Made by a program: the position numbers and the translations under genes
In this document: positions 25,810 through 34,565 of the stretch, piece by piece
Layout: every line of letters starts with the position of its first letter
Position numbering within the stretch: position 1 is the stretch's first letter
Assembly (NCBI RefSeq): GCF_020281205.1
Contig: NZ_JACXZC010000011.1
Coordinates: 1-64,000, forward strand
Source: Empedobacter stercoris
GTDB lineage: Bacteria > Bacteroidota > Bacteroidia > Flavobacteriales > Weeksellaceae
DNA: 64,000 nucleotides
Direction of reading: 5' to 3'
Notes under the pieces: model-generated
Database searches by the model: none
What the model was told of the DNA's origin: nothing
The model's input: only the letters and a program-made list of their open reading frames with translations

Positions 25810-26565
25810 ATGGAAGCTTACGTAAAATCAGATATACAAAACGGAATTGGTACAATCGAATTTTTTCACCCACAAAGTAATTCGATGCCAGGTACTCAGT
25901 TAAGAAATTTAGCTGCTGAAATTGAAAAATTAGGAAACGATGAAGCAGTGAAAGTTATAGTTTTAAAAAGTGCTGGTGACCGTACATTTTGTGCTGGAGC
26001 ATCATTTGATGAATTAATTTCAATTAAAGATCGTGAAACAGGTTTAGAGTTTTTCTCTGGATTTGCACATGTGATTAATGCAATTCGTCAAGCACCAAAA
26101 TTTGTTTTAGCACGTATTCAAGGAAAAGCTGTTGGAGGAGGAGTTGGTATTGCTTCAGCTGCTGATTACACGTTTGCAACAGATTTTGCTGCCGTTAAAT
26201 TATCTGAATTAGCGGTAGGGATTGGACCTTTCGTAGTAGGACCAGCTGTAGAACGTAAAGTAGGTACTTCTGCTTTTACGCAAATGGCAATTAATGCAAC
26301 AGAATTTCAGTCTGCGGAATGGGCAAAAGAAAAAGGTTTATACGCAGAAGTCTATGCAAATGCAGAAGAAATGGACGAAGGAATCCAAATTTTAGCCAAA
26401 AAATTAGCCAATTCTAATCCAGAAGCGATGAAACACTTAAAACGTGTTTCTTGGGAAGGAACAGAAAATTGGAACGAATTATTAATCGAAAGAGCAAAAA
26501 TTTCGGGTGAATTAGTTTTATCAGAATTTACAATCAACGCAATTAATCAATTTAAATCAAAATAA
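25810..26565 (+). CDS. paaF: Enoyl-CoA hydratase-like protein, probable PaaF
   Basis: 251 residues, crotonase fold. Expected role: hydration of 2,3-dehydroadipyl-CoA to 3-hydroxyadipyl-CoA, the only paa step not otherwise covered here. Oxyanion-hole motif FCAGASFDEL is at 60-69. The first catalytic Glu of classical hydratases (GGGCELA) is replaced by Gly113 in GGGVGIA, while the second is kept as Glu133 (LSELAVGIGP). So either one acid suffices or it performs a related crotonase reaction. It is the last gene of the paa run, 70 bp behind paaZ with a stem-loop between. The symbol rests on context. Confidence 0.75.
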   Translation: MEAYVKSDIQNGIGTIEFFHPQSNSMPGTQLRNLAAEIEKLGNDEAVKVIVLKSAGDRTFCAGASFDELISIKDRETGLEFFSGFAHVINAIRQAPKFVLARIQGKAVGGGVGIASAADYTFATDFAAVKLSELAVGIGPFVVGPAVERKVGTSAFTQMAINATEFQSAEWAKEKGLYAEVYANAEEMDEGIQILAKKLANSNPEAMKHLKRVSWEGTENWNELLIERAKISGELVLSEFTINAINQFKSK

Positions 26566-26668
26566 AACCTTACTTTAATTATATTTCATCTGAGTTTTAC
26601 AATTCTAAAAATTATATTTTTATTTGTTTAGATGTATTATTTCGATAATATATTTAAAATATTCCTTT

Positions 26669-26676
26669 TAACTTTG
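26669..26676 (+). promoter_or_regulatory. -7 box 4 nt before the FKBP gene ATG
   Basis: TAACTTTG matches TAnnTTTG. The ATG at 26681 follows after four bases, so the mRNA should be leaderless. No clear TTG is found about 19 nt upstream. Confidence 0.5.
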
Positions 26677-26680
26677 TGGT

Positions 26681-27115
26681 ATGGGAGTAGCAGAATTATT
26701 ATTAAAACGTAAACAAGAATTAATCGAAAAGAACAAAACTGAAGGTTTGGCTTTTCGAGAAGAATATAAATTAAAAGAAGGTGTTACTGAAACCGAAAGT
26801 GGATTATTATACGAAGTAATCACGTTGGGAGAAGGTGTAAAACCAACTTTGTCTGATACCGTTTTATGTCATTATCATGGAACAAATATCAACGGAGAAG
26901 TTTTTGACAGTTCGGTACAACGCAAAAAACCTGCAGCTTTTCCTTTGGAAAATGTGATTAAAGGTTGGGCAGAAGGTGTGCAATTAATGCCTGTTGGTAG
27001 TAAGTTTAGGTTTGTTGTAAAACCAGAATTAGGCTATAAAGACCGTGAAATATCAAAAGAATTAGGCCCTTTTTCTACGATGATTTTCGAAGTAGAGTTA
27101 ATGGGAATTTTATAA
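26681..27115 (+). CDS. FKBP-type peptidyl-prolyl cis-trans isomerase
   Basis: 144 residues, cytosolic (no signal peptide). A short helical N-terminus (ELLLKRKQELIEKNKTEGL) precedes an FKBP domain (about 35-144): DTVLCHYHGTNINGEVFDSS, FPLENVIKGWAEGVQLMPVG and YKDREIS. This is the FklB/FkpA layout. It speeds proline isomerisation in folding proteins. It stands alone with its own -7 box and a bidirectional terminator after it. No earlier or later Met is a better start. Confidence 0.92.
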   Translation: MGVAELLLKRKQELIEKNKTEGLAFREEYKLKEGVTETESGLLYEVITLGEGVKPTLSDTVLCHYHGTNINGEVFDSSVQRKKPAAFPLENVIKGWAEGVQLMPVGSKFRFVVKPELGYKDREISKELGPFSTMIFEVELMGIL

Positions 27116-27118
27116 ACT

Positions 27119-27148
27119 AAAAAAGATGTCTTTACAGACATCTTTTTT
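27119..27148. terminator. Bidirectional intrinsic terminator
   Basis: Perfect arms AAAAAAGATGTCT (27119-27131) and AGACATCTTTTTT (27136-27148) with a TTAC loop, between the convergent FKBP and radical SAM genes. Confidence 0.9.
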
Positions 27149-27152
27149 AGTT

Positions 27153-28799
27153 TTATTCAAAAACTTCGCAGTGAATGATATTATGCGAGGTTCCTATAAA
27201 TTCGATCAACCAATTTTCTTGAGTTTGTTCAATTTGATTATTTTCTTTCCAATTTGGGTAATGAAATGAAATCGGAATCGAAACAAATTTACTTTTTGGA
27301 TGCGAAGCAATTTCGCTCAAATCGTCTTCAATTTTTTGTTCCATTTCAAACAAATCTTTTGGTTTTGATTTATGGAAACTGTAGTAATCAATCGCAATTA
27401 ATTCTAAGATCATCTTATCGTTTGAAAATGTTTTAGCAAAATCATAGATCGTTTGATAGACATCATTCAACGTATGTTTGTGAAATAGATGATGTTGCTC
27501 AAAATACTGACCTAATCCCAATAAAAAGTCGAAAATAGAATATTTTTGAGCGATATATTTTAAGGTTTCTGGCGTTCTCGGTTTGTTCCAATAAATTTCT
27601 AAAGCATTTTCTAAACCCGTAATATTCGCTAAATCTTGCTCACTTAAAAAATCACTTTTTACAATTTGATAGGGCGGAAGTGGATCAAATTGGTAACCAT
27701 ATTTCTCATATTTTTGACGGACTGGTGTACCTTTTAAAAACTTCAAAAAACCTAATTGCAGTTCTGGTGGGTAAAGTTTGAATGTTTCTTCGAAACTAAA
27801 TTTCAAATCATCAATATACTCTAAAGGTAAACCAACAATCAAATCTAAATGCATCTCAATTCGATCTTTCAATTGATTGATAACATTCGATGTTTTTTCA
27901 AAGTTCTGCTTACGCGAAACTTCTCGGTTACTTTGTTGATTAACAGTTTGAATACCGATTTCAAAACGGAAAAGATTTTTTGGCACTTTTTCGTTGATGA
28001 ATTTAATAATATCTGGATGAACAATATCGGCTGTGATCTCGAACTGAAAAACATTTCCTTCTCGATAATTATCCAAAATAAATTGAAATAATTCGATCGT
28101 AAAATCACGTTTTATATTAAATGTTCTGTCCAAAAACTTAATCGTTTTTCCATGCTTCATGAGATACAACAAATTCTCTTTGATGGTTTCCATTGGCAAA
28201 TAGCGCATTTTATTGTCTAAACTGGCTAAACAAAACTCGCATTTATATGGACATCCACGAGAAGTTTCGATGTAACAAACCTTCTTTTCCAAATCCGCAG
28301 GATGATCGTATTGATAAGGATTTCGACCCTCTAATCGATTAATATCAAACTGAATGTTTTGTGCATTAAAAACAACTTCGTTTTCTTTTTTATAAACTAA
28401 ATTTGGAACATTATCAATTGTTGGATAGTTCAAAACAAATTCTTCAAAAGGTATTTCACCTTCACCTACAATAATATAATCGATATAATTATTTGCAATT
28501 ACATCATCATATTCGTAACTAACTTCAGGACCGCCAAGTAAAATTTTGGTTTCAGGTGAAACTTGCTTAATACGTTTACAAACTTCTAATGTCTGCGTGA
28601 TATTCCAGATGTAACAACTAAAACAAACAATATTATATTTAGCGCATTTTTCAGCAACATCATCAAAGTCGGATTTTATCGTAAATTCTTTCCAATAAAT
28701 ATTGCCACGATGATGGTTCAAATCGTAAAGAATACGAATCGCTAAATTGAGATGAATGTATTTTGCGTTTAAAGTCGTTAATAAAATTGATGGTTGCAT
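27153..28799 (-). CDS. B12-binding-domain radical SAM protein
   Basis: 548 residues from the ATG at 28799. An in-frame ATG 30 bp upstream overlaps the promoter box and is rejected. The N-terminal half has a cobalamin-binding-like fold (ILLTTLNAKYIHLNLAIRIL; LLGGPEVSYEYDD; IIVGEGEIPFEEF). The radical SAM cluster motif CPYKCEFC carries Cys183, Cys187 and Cys190, and a DUF4080-like C-terminal part follows. Proteins of this layout occur widely in Bacteroidota and Firmicutes, but their substrate is unknown to me. The cyclophilin gene is upstream on the same strand. Confidence 0.88.
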   Translation of the reverse strand: MQPSILLTTLNAKYIHLNLAIRILYDLNHHRGNIYWKEFTIKSDFDDVAEKCAKYNIVCFSCYIWNITQTLEVCKRIKQVSPETKILLGGPEVSYEYDDVIANNYIDYIIVGEGEIPFEEFVLNYPTIDNVPNLVYKKENEVVFNAQNIQFDINRLEGRNPYQYDHPADLEKKVCYIETSRGCPYKCEFCLASLDNKMRYLPMETIKENLLYLMKHGKTIKFLDRTFNIKRDFTIELFQFILDNYREGNVFQFEITADIVHPDIIKFINEKVPKNLFRFEIGIQTVNQQSNREVSRKQNFEKTSNVINQLKDRIEMHLDLIVGLPLEYIDDLKFSFEETFKLYPPELQLGFLKFLKGTPVRQKYEKYGYQFDPLPPYQIVKSDFLSEQDLANITGLENALEIYWNKPRTPETLKYIAQKYSIFDFLLGLGQYFEQHHLFHKHTLNDVYQTIYDFAKTFSNDKMILELIAIDYYSFHKSKPKDLFEMEQKIEDDLSEIASHPKSKFVSIPISFHYPNWKENNQIEQTQENWLIEFIGTSHNIIHCEVFE

Positions 28800-28816
28800 A
28801 AAATTGTATTGTCGTG

Positions 28817-28824
28817 CAAAAATA
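28817..28824 (-). promoter_or_regulatory. -7 box of the radical SAM gene
   Basis: Reads TATTTTTG on the minus strand, 17 nt before the ATG at 28799. It overlaps the longer alternative reading frame start, which supports the shorter protein. Confidence 0.45.
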
Positions 28825-28848
28825 AACAATTATTAATGTCTTGGATAA

Positions 28849-29556
28849 TTAAAAACCGATTGCTGTACCACCCAAAGAAATACTTGTTTTGTTGTATTTA
28901 GATGGTGTTTTTTTCTTCTTTACTTTAATTGAAAATATAACTGGTTTTAATGGCAATTCGTTTTGAGTTTCGACTTCACTTATTTTTATTGCGTTATCCA
29001 ATCCCTTTGTAATTTCACCAAAAACTGTGTAATCATGATCCAAACGTGGTAAACCACCATTCTTCAGATATTCAGCACGTTGTTCAGCTGTATATTTAAT
29101 TCCTTTTTTATTTTCTAAATCATCCAATTCCTTTGCTGTAATTATCTTTCCAACTACAAAATAGAGTTGATTATAGTACGATCCTTTTTCTTTATTGTCA
29201 TCTCGACCAGCGCCTAATGCACCCATTTTATGAAAAGCTTTTGGATTAAATTCAGGAGCTAAACGAATTGGCTTTTGCTCAGGATTTTCAGCTTCTCTTG
29301 CTAAAATAAGATCGTCTAATTCTCCACCTTGTATCACAAAATCGTTCACAACTCGGTTAAATTGAGCATTAGTATATGTTCCTTTGTTTATTTCACTTAA
29401 AATTAAATCCCTGTGTTTTGGCGTAAAATCGTACAGCATCACATCAAATTTTCCGTAATTCGTTTTGAATTTTAAGATATATGTTTGTGCAGAAACAAAA
29501 CTCGAAAATGATAATCCAATTCCGAGTGCAATATTTTTTAGATGTTGATGATTCAT
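28849..29556 (-). CDS. Periplasmic cyclophilin-type peptidyl-prolyl isomerase
   Basis: 235 residues with a signal peptide (cleavage near FVSAQ, residues 20-24). The cyclophilin fold is recognised by NYGKFDVMLYDFTPKH, FNRVVNDFVIQGG, LGAGRDDNKEKGSYYNQLYFVVG and YTVFGEITKGLD. Long insertions make it larger than the about 165-residue core, as in many exported Bacteroidota cyclophilins. Expected to assist folding of exported proteins. A -7-like box TATCTTTA (29575-29582, minus strand) precedes it. Confidence 0.9.
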   Translation of the reverse strand: MNHQHLKNIALGIGLSFSSFVSAQTYILKFKTNYGKFDVMLYDFTPKHRDLILSEINKGTYTNAQFNRVVNDFVIQGGELDDLILAREAENPEQKPIRLAPEFNPKAFHKMGALGAGRDDNKEKGSYYNQLYFVVGKIITAKELDDLENKKGIKYTAEQRAEYLKNGGLPRLDHDYTVFGEITKGLDNAIKISEVETQNELPLKPVIFSIKVKKKKTPSKYNKTSISLGGTAIGF

Positions 29557-29608
29557 TGTAATTAATTCTTGATCTAAAGATAAGTAGAAATTAAGAACTG
29601 AAATGATT

Positions 29609-30568
29609 TTAACCTAAATTCATAATCATTAACAAACTACCTACACCAATAATTACCCATAGTATAATGGCAATTAATAAAGGTTTGAAGCCGATGTTTT
29701 TCATCATTTTAAATGATAAACTTGTTCCGATTAAGAATAATGTTAACGTTAATGCAGCTTTAGATAATGTAATAATTAAAGGACTAAATTGGTGTACAAA
29801 AGGAACATAGGTATTCACGCAAATGGCGATTAAAAACAATCCTATAAACCACGGAATATTGATTTTTGAGGTCGTATTTTTAAAGAATAATAGTGTTAAG
29901 AATGATAATGGAATTATCCAAAGTGCACGTGCTAATTTTACTGTTGTAGCGACTTGCAATGCTTCTTCTCCGTATTTGCTCGCTGCTCCAACGACCGAAC
30001 TTGTATCGTGAATGGCGATTGCGCACCATAAACCGAATTCGTGTTGAGATAAATTGAATAAATGTCCAAGTGGAGGAAAAATCAACAATGCAATAGAATT
30101 TAAAGTGAAAACAACAGCTAATGCTACAGAAATTTGGTTAGGGTTTGCTTTGGTAATTGGAGCAATTGCGGCGATTGCACTTCCACCACAAATGGCTGTT
30201 CCTGCAGAGATTAAGTAGCCTGTAGCTTTTTCAATTTTAAAAAGTTTAGTGAACAATAATCCTAAAAGCATCAATGTAGAAATACTTACAATTGTAAATA
30301 TAATTCCTTCTTTTCCTGCTTTTATAGCCGAAAAAATATTCATTCCAAAACCAAGACCGACTACTGCCACTTTCAATAAAGTACTTGAAACTTTTCGAGA
30401 TTGAATTTCATAAGGATTACCAAAAATTTGAGCTATAACAAATCCTAAAACCAATGCAATAGGTGAATTTATAAAAGGCATTAAACATAAAAAAGCACAA
30501 AGTAAAAATATACTTTTTTGAATGGTAAAGTGTTGGAAGAAGCCATTTTCTGAATTTATAATTTTCAT
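29609..30568 (-). CDS. YeiH/UPF0324 family membrane transporter, putative sulfate/sulfite exporter
   Basis: 319 residues from the ATG at 30568. An in-frame ATG at 30592 lies inside the -7 box and is rejected. About ten hydrophobic helices. Family runs: LMPFINSPIALVLGFVIAQI, VVGLGFGMNIFSAIKAG, TAICGGSAIAAIAP and IHDTSSVVGAASKYGEEAL. The family is annotated as a putative sulfate or sulfonate/sulfite exporter, on modest experimental ground. The LysR gene upstream (50-73 bp gap) mirrors the E. coli yeiE-yeiH pair, though here they lie in the same direction. Confidence 0.88.
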   Translation of the reverse strand: MKIINSENGFFQHFTIQKSIFLLCAFLCLMPFINSPIALVLGFVIAQIFGNPYEIQSRKVSSTLLKVAVVGLGFGMNIFSAIKAGKEGIIFTIVSISTLMLLGLLFTKLFKIEKATGYLISAGTAICGGSAIAAIAPITKANPNQISVALAVVFTLNSIALLIFPPLGHLFNLSQHEFGLWCAIAIHDTSSVVGAASKYGEEALQVATTVKLARALWIIPLSFLTLLFFKNTTSKINIPWFIGLFLIAICVNTYVPFVHQFSPLIITLSKAALTLTLFLIGTSLSFKMMKNIGFKPLLIAIILWVIIGVGSLLMIMNLG

Positions 30569-30589
30569 GATTTGAATAATTTTATAGTA

Positions 30590-30597
30590 CAAATTTC
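30590..30597 (-). promoter_or_regulatory. Possible -7 box for the YeiH-type transporter
   Basis: Reads GAAATTTG on the minus strand, one mismatch from TAnnTTTG, and ends 21 nt before the ATG at 30568. It would allow transcription separate from the LysR gene. Confidence 0.35.
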
Positions 30598-30641
30598 TTG
30601 TACTTATTATTCAAAAAGAAATGACAAAAAGTAATCTATAA

Positions 30642-31535
30642 TTACTTTAAGTTATAACGATTACAAAAATCAATAAATAAATTAACCAATTTTGATTGTT
30701 CTCCTTCAGGAATAATAAAACTAAAATCTCTTTCTATAAGCAGATTTCGAACATCAATAACAGTTAACGTATTGTTTTTCAGTTCTTGTATAATCGATTG
30801 AATTGATAAAAAAGCCAATGCATCAGAATGTAACAAATAAGATTTAATACTTTCTGTGCTTCCCAATTGTATTTCTGTATTTAGCTCGTTTAATTTGATG
30901 TTTTTCGCTTTCAAAGCTAAATCAATTGTCTCTAAAGTTCCAGAACCAGGTTCGCGAAAAATCAACGGAATATTCTTTAAATCATCAATTTTTATACTAA
31001 TTTTTGATGAAATGGGATGATTTTGGCGCGAAACTAATACAATTTCATCTTTAATAAATGGAAAATAATGAAATGTTCGGTTCTTGATTTTAGCTTCAAT
31101 TAAACCAACATCAATTTTATGATTGGATAATAATTCTTCAATTTTTTCAGAATTTTGAATAACCAAACTTAGCTGAATTTCAGGAAATCTTTTGCGAAAT
31201 TCAGCTAAAATAGGAGGTAAAACATATTGTGCAATTGTCGTACTCGCGCCCAAACGTAATGTCCCTTTTTGTTTCTCTTGTAATTGACCAATTTCAAATT
31301 CCATATTCTGATACACAGAGAAAATTTCTTCTGTATATTTTAAAAGAATCTCGCCAGCTTTGGTCAATTTTATTTTTGTTCCATTTCGTTCAAACAACTT
31401 AATGTTTAAGTTTAATTCAATTCCTTTAATATGTTTTGTAACAGCTGGTTGTGTAATATTTAATTCATTTGCTGCTTTCGTAAAATTCAAACGCTTAGCA
31501 ACTGTGTTAAAAACTTTTAATCTAAAATCGAACAT
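30642..31535 (-). CDS. LysR-family transcriptional regulator (YeiE/CysB-like)
   Basis: 297 residues. The winged helix-turn-helix is at about 1-60 (FNTVAKRLNFTKAANELNIT, QPAVTKHIKGIE), then a linker helix and a periplasmic-binding-type effector domain (LRLGASTTIAQYVLPPILAE). The binding pocket run FREPGSGTLETID resembles the CysB/YeiE group. It probably controls the adjacent transporter. It follows the glutaminase gene by 6 bp, so all three leftward genes may be one transcript. Confidence 0.9.
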   Translation of the reverse strand: MFDFRLKVFNTVAKRLNFTKAANELNITQPAVTKHIKGIELNLNIKLFERNGTKIKLTKAGEILLKYTEEIFSVYQNMEFEIGQLQEKQKGTLRLGASTTIAQYVLPPILAEFRKRFPEIQLSLVIQNSEKIEELLSNHKIDVGLIEAKIKNRTFHYFPFIKDEIVLVSRQNHPISSKISIKIDDLKNIPLIFREPGSGTLETIDLALKAKNIKLNELNTEIQLGSTESIKSYLLHSDALAFLSIQSIIQELKNNTLTVIDVRNLLIERDFSFIIPEGEQSKLVNLFIDFCNRYNLK

Positions 31536-31541
31536 AAGAAA

Positions 31542-32570
31542 TTATTGAAATAAACTTAAATTATATTGTTTCACTAAATCTAAAATCATGTGATAACCTG
31601 CAGCAGAATTTCCGTGTTTGTCTAATGCTGGACTGAAAACGCCAATTCCTATTTTATTTGGTACAGAAACTGTAATTCCTCCACCAACACCCGATTTACT
31701 TGGTAAACCAACAGTTCGTGCATATTCACCACTAAATTCATACATACCGGCAGTTAACATTTGCGATTGAATTAATTGTGAAATCTGAGCGTTTTTGTAA
31801 GTAGTATCACCATCAAAACGTGTGCATTGATGTGCAAAGAAATAACCAATTTTAGCTAAATCTTCAGTTGTTATTTCAATAGAACATTGCTTGAAATAAT
31901 TGTTTAATTTTTCTTCATCACCTTCAATCAATCCATTGTTTTTCATCAAATAAAACATTCCACGGTTTCGATGTCCTGTTTCTTTTTCAGAATTGTAAAC
32001 TGATTTACTATAATCTATCGAATTATTTTTAGTGATATAACGAACCATTTTAAGAATTTTTTGAAAAGGAATTTCTCCTTCACCATCAATCATAGAAGTG
32101 GTTAAAATTGCACCTGCATTCATCATTGGATTTAATGGTTTTCCAGTTGTTTCGAGATTCGCAAAATGATTAAAAGGCATATTTGTTCCATAATATCCCA
32201 TTTTAGAAAATACATTTTCTTCTCCTTTTTCAGAAACTGCAATCATTAAAGCAATGATTTTAGAAATACTTTGAATGGTAAATTTTTGATTAACATCGCC
32301 AACATTGATCACTTTTCCATTTTCATCAATCACAGAAAAGGCAATTATATCTGCTTTCATTTTTCCAAGTTCAGGAATATAATCAGCAACTTTTCCTTCT
32401 TTATAATTTGCTCTATTTTTTTCGAGAATCGTTGTTAATGCATTTTCAGTGATTTGTAAACTTTTTCCTGTATTTATTGTTGTTTTTTGCCCAAAAACCT
32501 GTTGATTAATTGGATTAAAACACGTTAAGGTCAGACTTAAAAGTAGTGTTGAAAATGTATATCGTTTCAT
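31542..32570 (-). CDS. glsA: Exported glutaminase A
   Basis: 342 residues. Serine-dependent beta-lactamase-type glutaminase that turns glutamine into glutamate and ammonia. The nucleophile motif is Ser101-Ile-Ser-Lys104 (FTIQSISK). Other family runs are NPMMNAGAI, GHRNRGMFYLMKN, FSGEYARTVGLPSKSGVGGG and SPALDKHGNSAAGYH. An N-terminal signal peptide (about 1-28, ending VFGQ) predicts a periplasmic enzyme, unlike the cytosolic E. coli GlsA/YbaS. Glutaminase, LysR regulator and sulfite-type exporter in one run is an odd combination. Confidence 0.92.
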   Translation of the reverse strand: MKRYTFSTLLLSLTLTCFNPINQQVFGQKTTINTGKSLQITENALTTILEKNRANYKEGKVADYIPELGKMKADIIAFSVIDENGKVINVGDVNQKFTIQSISKIIALMIAVSEKGEENVFSKMGYYGTNMPFNHFANLETTGKPLNPMMNAGAILTTSMIDGEGEIPFQKILKMVRYITKNNSIDYSKSVYNSEKETGHRNRGMFYLMKNNGLIEGDEEKLNNYFKQCSIEITTEDLAKIGYFFAHQCTRFDGDTTYKNAQISQLIQSQMLTAGMYEFSGEYARTVGLPSKSGVGGGITVSVPNKIGIGVFSPALDKHGNSAAGYHMILDLVKQYNLSLFQ

Positions 32571-32604
32571 TTATATTTTACTAAAACACAAACTTAAAAA
32601 ATAT

Positions 32605-32635
32605 TTGGTTGATTCGTTTAGTTAAAATAGCTTTA
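32605..32635 (+). promoter_or_regulatory. Putative promoter of the beta-propeller protein gene
   Basis: TTG 32605-32607, 20-nt spacer, TAGCTTTA 32628-32635 (last base differs from consensus), 29 nt before the ATG. Confidence 0.4.
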
Positions 32636-32664
32636 TATAAATGTTTAATCAAAAATTATAATAC

Positions 32665-33681
32665 ATGAAATATATTCTCCTATTGCTTTCGAGCCTTTCT
32701 TTTGCACAAACGTATCAAATCATTAATGAAGAAAATTTAGACGTAAGTTACAGAGGTTTAGCTTTTCAGGATGCTAAAACATTTGTAGTCTCGGGTTCTA
32801 AAAATACCATTGGAAAAACAATTGACGGAGGAAAAACGTTTACTTGGATCAACCCGAAAGTTGTAGAGAATAGAGATTTCAGGGATATTGAAGTTTTAAG
32901 TAAAGGTAATTATTTGGCTTTAGGAATCGATTCTCCTGCTTATATTTTACAAACGAAAGATGGTGGTCATACGTGGAATAAAGTTTATGAAAATAATGAA
33001 AAAGGAATTTTTTTAGATGCCATTTATGTGGATAAAAATTCTAAAAAGATTACTGTTTTGGGCGATCCTATGTCTCCAGATAAACCATTTGTCTTAACTT
33101 CTACGATGACAAATCCTACAAAATGGGAGGTTGCTAAATCGCTTCACGGTCAATCTTTAAGATTGAAAAATCCAAAAGAAGCTTTTTTTGCATCGAGTGG
33201 AAGTAATTTGTATGTTGATACAAAACAAACGTTAATAGTTACGGGTGGAGAATTGTCTAATTTGTATTATTACACACCAAAAGGTGGACAAATGTATGCG
33301 TTGGAAAAAACTAAAAGTACGACTTCTGGAATAAATGGAATGGCTTATGACGCAGCGAATAATGTGGGTTATTTGGTAGGAGGTGATTTTATGAAACCAG
33401 AAGATTCAAGCTATAATTTTTATAAATTTAAAATGATAAATGGGAAAATTTCTTTTCAAGATTCATGGAAATATCCTATTGGATATAAATCTGGTGTAAC
33501 AATAATTTCTAAAGATAAAGTTTTAGTTTGTGGCTATTCTGGAGTTGACTACTCTACCGATGGAGGACATAATTGGGTAAATATTACTAAAGATAGTTAC
33601 AATACGTGTACTGTTTCACCGGACAAAAAATATGTAATTTTAGTTGGAAATAAAGGAAAAATAGCTAAAGTTACGTTGTGA
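32665..33681 (+). CDS. Exported YCF48/BNR-repeat beta-propeller protein
   Basis: 338 residues. Signal peptide at 1-15 (LLLLSSLSFAQ). The rest is a repeated beta structure with three Asp-box type motifs (S/T-x-D-x-G-x-T/N-W): TIDGGKTFTW at 52-61, TKDGGHTWNKV about 100 and STDGGHNWVNI about 300. It resembles the photosystem-stability factor Ycf48/HCF136 fold. Proteins like this are often labelled oxidoreductase in Flavobacteriia, with no support for that activity in the sequence. Role unknown; a scaffold or assembly function in the periplasm is possible. No terminator is visible after it. Confidence 0.8.
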   Translation: MKYILLLLSSLSFAQTYQIINEENLDVSYRGLAFQDAKTFVVSGSKNTIGKTIDGGKTFTWINPKVVENRDFRDIEVLSKGNYLALGIDSPAYILQTKDGGHTWNKVYENNEKGIFLDAIYVDKNSKKITVLGDPMSPDKPFVLTSTMTNPTKWEVAKSLHGQSLRLKNPKEAFFASSGSNLYVDTKQTLIVTGGELSNLYYYTPKGGQMYALEKTKSTTSGINGMAYDAANNVGYLVGGDFMKPEDSSYNFYKFKMINGKISFQDSWKYPIGYKSGVTIISKDKVLVCGYSGVDYSTDGGHNWVNITKDSYNTCTVSPDKKYVILVGNKGKIAKVTL

Positions 33682-33861
33682 AAAATTTAAGATCGAAATA
33701 AAATATGAGTTTCTATTGATATATTTTCATATTTATTCTAATTTTTTGATAGAAAAGTAAATTATTGAAATCAGAATTTAATAATAGTTAAATGTTTTTT
33801 CTATGATATAGAAAATTAAATACTTTTTTTGATTAAATTAGTTAGTCTAAATTTTAAGGAT

Positions 33862-34034
33862 ATGAACTTAACTACAAAAGCATCTATTCAAATTCAAAAA
33901 CTACCACATAAAGTTTTCGATGCGATTATAAATCCTTTTAAAATGAATAACTATTTTATCGCTTTTTCAACCAGAAAAATTGTGCATTACAGGTAGTAAT
34001 TGTAGAAAAACCTGTCGAAACAGTTTTGGATTAA
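33862..34034 (+). pseudogene. Remnant of an SRPBCC (START/AHSA1-like) gene
   Basis: The first 44 codons (ATG 33862 to TAG 33994-33996) begin MNLTTKASIQIQK and continue KVFDAIINPFKMNNYFI, which reads like the opening helix-strand of an SRPBCC domain. A further coding-like tail runs in another frame (NCALQVVIVEKPVETVLD, stop at 34034). A normal family member has about 140-150 residues, so this is a decayed copy with an internal deletion and frameshift. An intact SRPBCC gene starts 17 bp later. Upstream 33682-33861 holds no gene, only a small hairpin (TTTTCTAT / ATAGAAAA, 33797-33815). Confidence 0.6.
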
Positions 34035-34050
34035 CAAATACATAATTATT

Positions 34051-34506
34051 ATGAAAAAAGTATCATTTACCGAAGTCATTTATGCACAACCAAAACATGT
34101 GCACAAAATCATGTTAGCGCCAGATTCGTATAGAATTTGGACAAAACCTTTTAGCGAAAATTCAGATTATAAAGGTGACTGGTCCGAAGGTTCGAATGTA
34201 TATTTTACCTATAAAACTGAAAAAGGTACAGCTGCAATGATCGCTAAAATAGAAGAAAATAAATTAGGAGAATCAATCAAAATGCGGCATATCGGAATGT
34301 TAAAAGAAAATGGACAAGAGGTTTTTGATGGTTCTGAAATTGATTCTTGGAAAAATAATGAAGAATCTTATAAGTTCGAAAATGTAGAAGGACACACGCG
34401 TTTAATCTGTTCCGTTGATGTAGAAGAAACAATTTTTTCTGAAATACAAATGAGGGAAATATGGTTGAGAGCGTTGCGAAAATTGAAAGAAATTTGTGAA
34501 GATTAA
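34051..34506 (+). CDS. SRPBCC-family protein (START/AHSA1-like)
   Basis: 151 residues. Helix-grip fold of the AHSA1/START type: KVSFTEVIYAQPKHVHKIML at the N-terminus, YRIWTKPF, then antiparallel strands ending in a long helix (EIQMREIWLRALRKLKEICED). Such proteins bind hydrophobic ligands or regulate partners; no specific function can be given. It is next to a degraded relative and heads a run of small soluble-protein genes. Confidence 0.8.
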   Translation: MKKVSFTEVIYAQPKHVHKIMLAPDSYRIWTKPFSENSDYKGDWSEGSNVYFTYKTEKGTAAMIAKIEENKLGESIKMRHIGMLKENGQEVFDGSEIDSWKNNEESYKFENVEGHTRLICSVDVEETIFSEIQMREIWLRALRKLKEICED

Positions 34507-34565
34507 ACTTTCTAATTAATTTATAACAAGAGTTTTAATGAAATAGTACAATTAATACCGAAATA

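Noticed and set aside
13611-26565. paa cluster as a recent horizontal import
   Set aside because: Codon use and base composition look like the neighbours, promoters are of native type and there are no mobile genes at the ends; repeats in the gaps are common intergenic elements.
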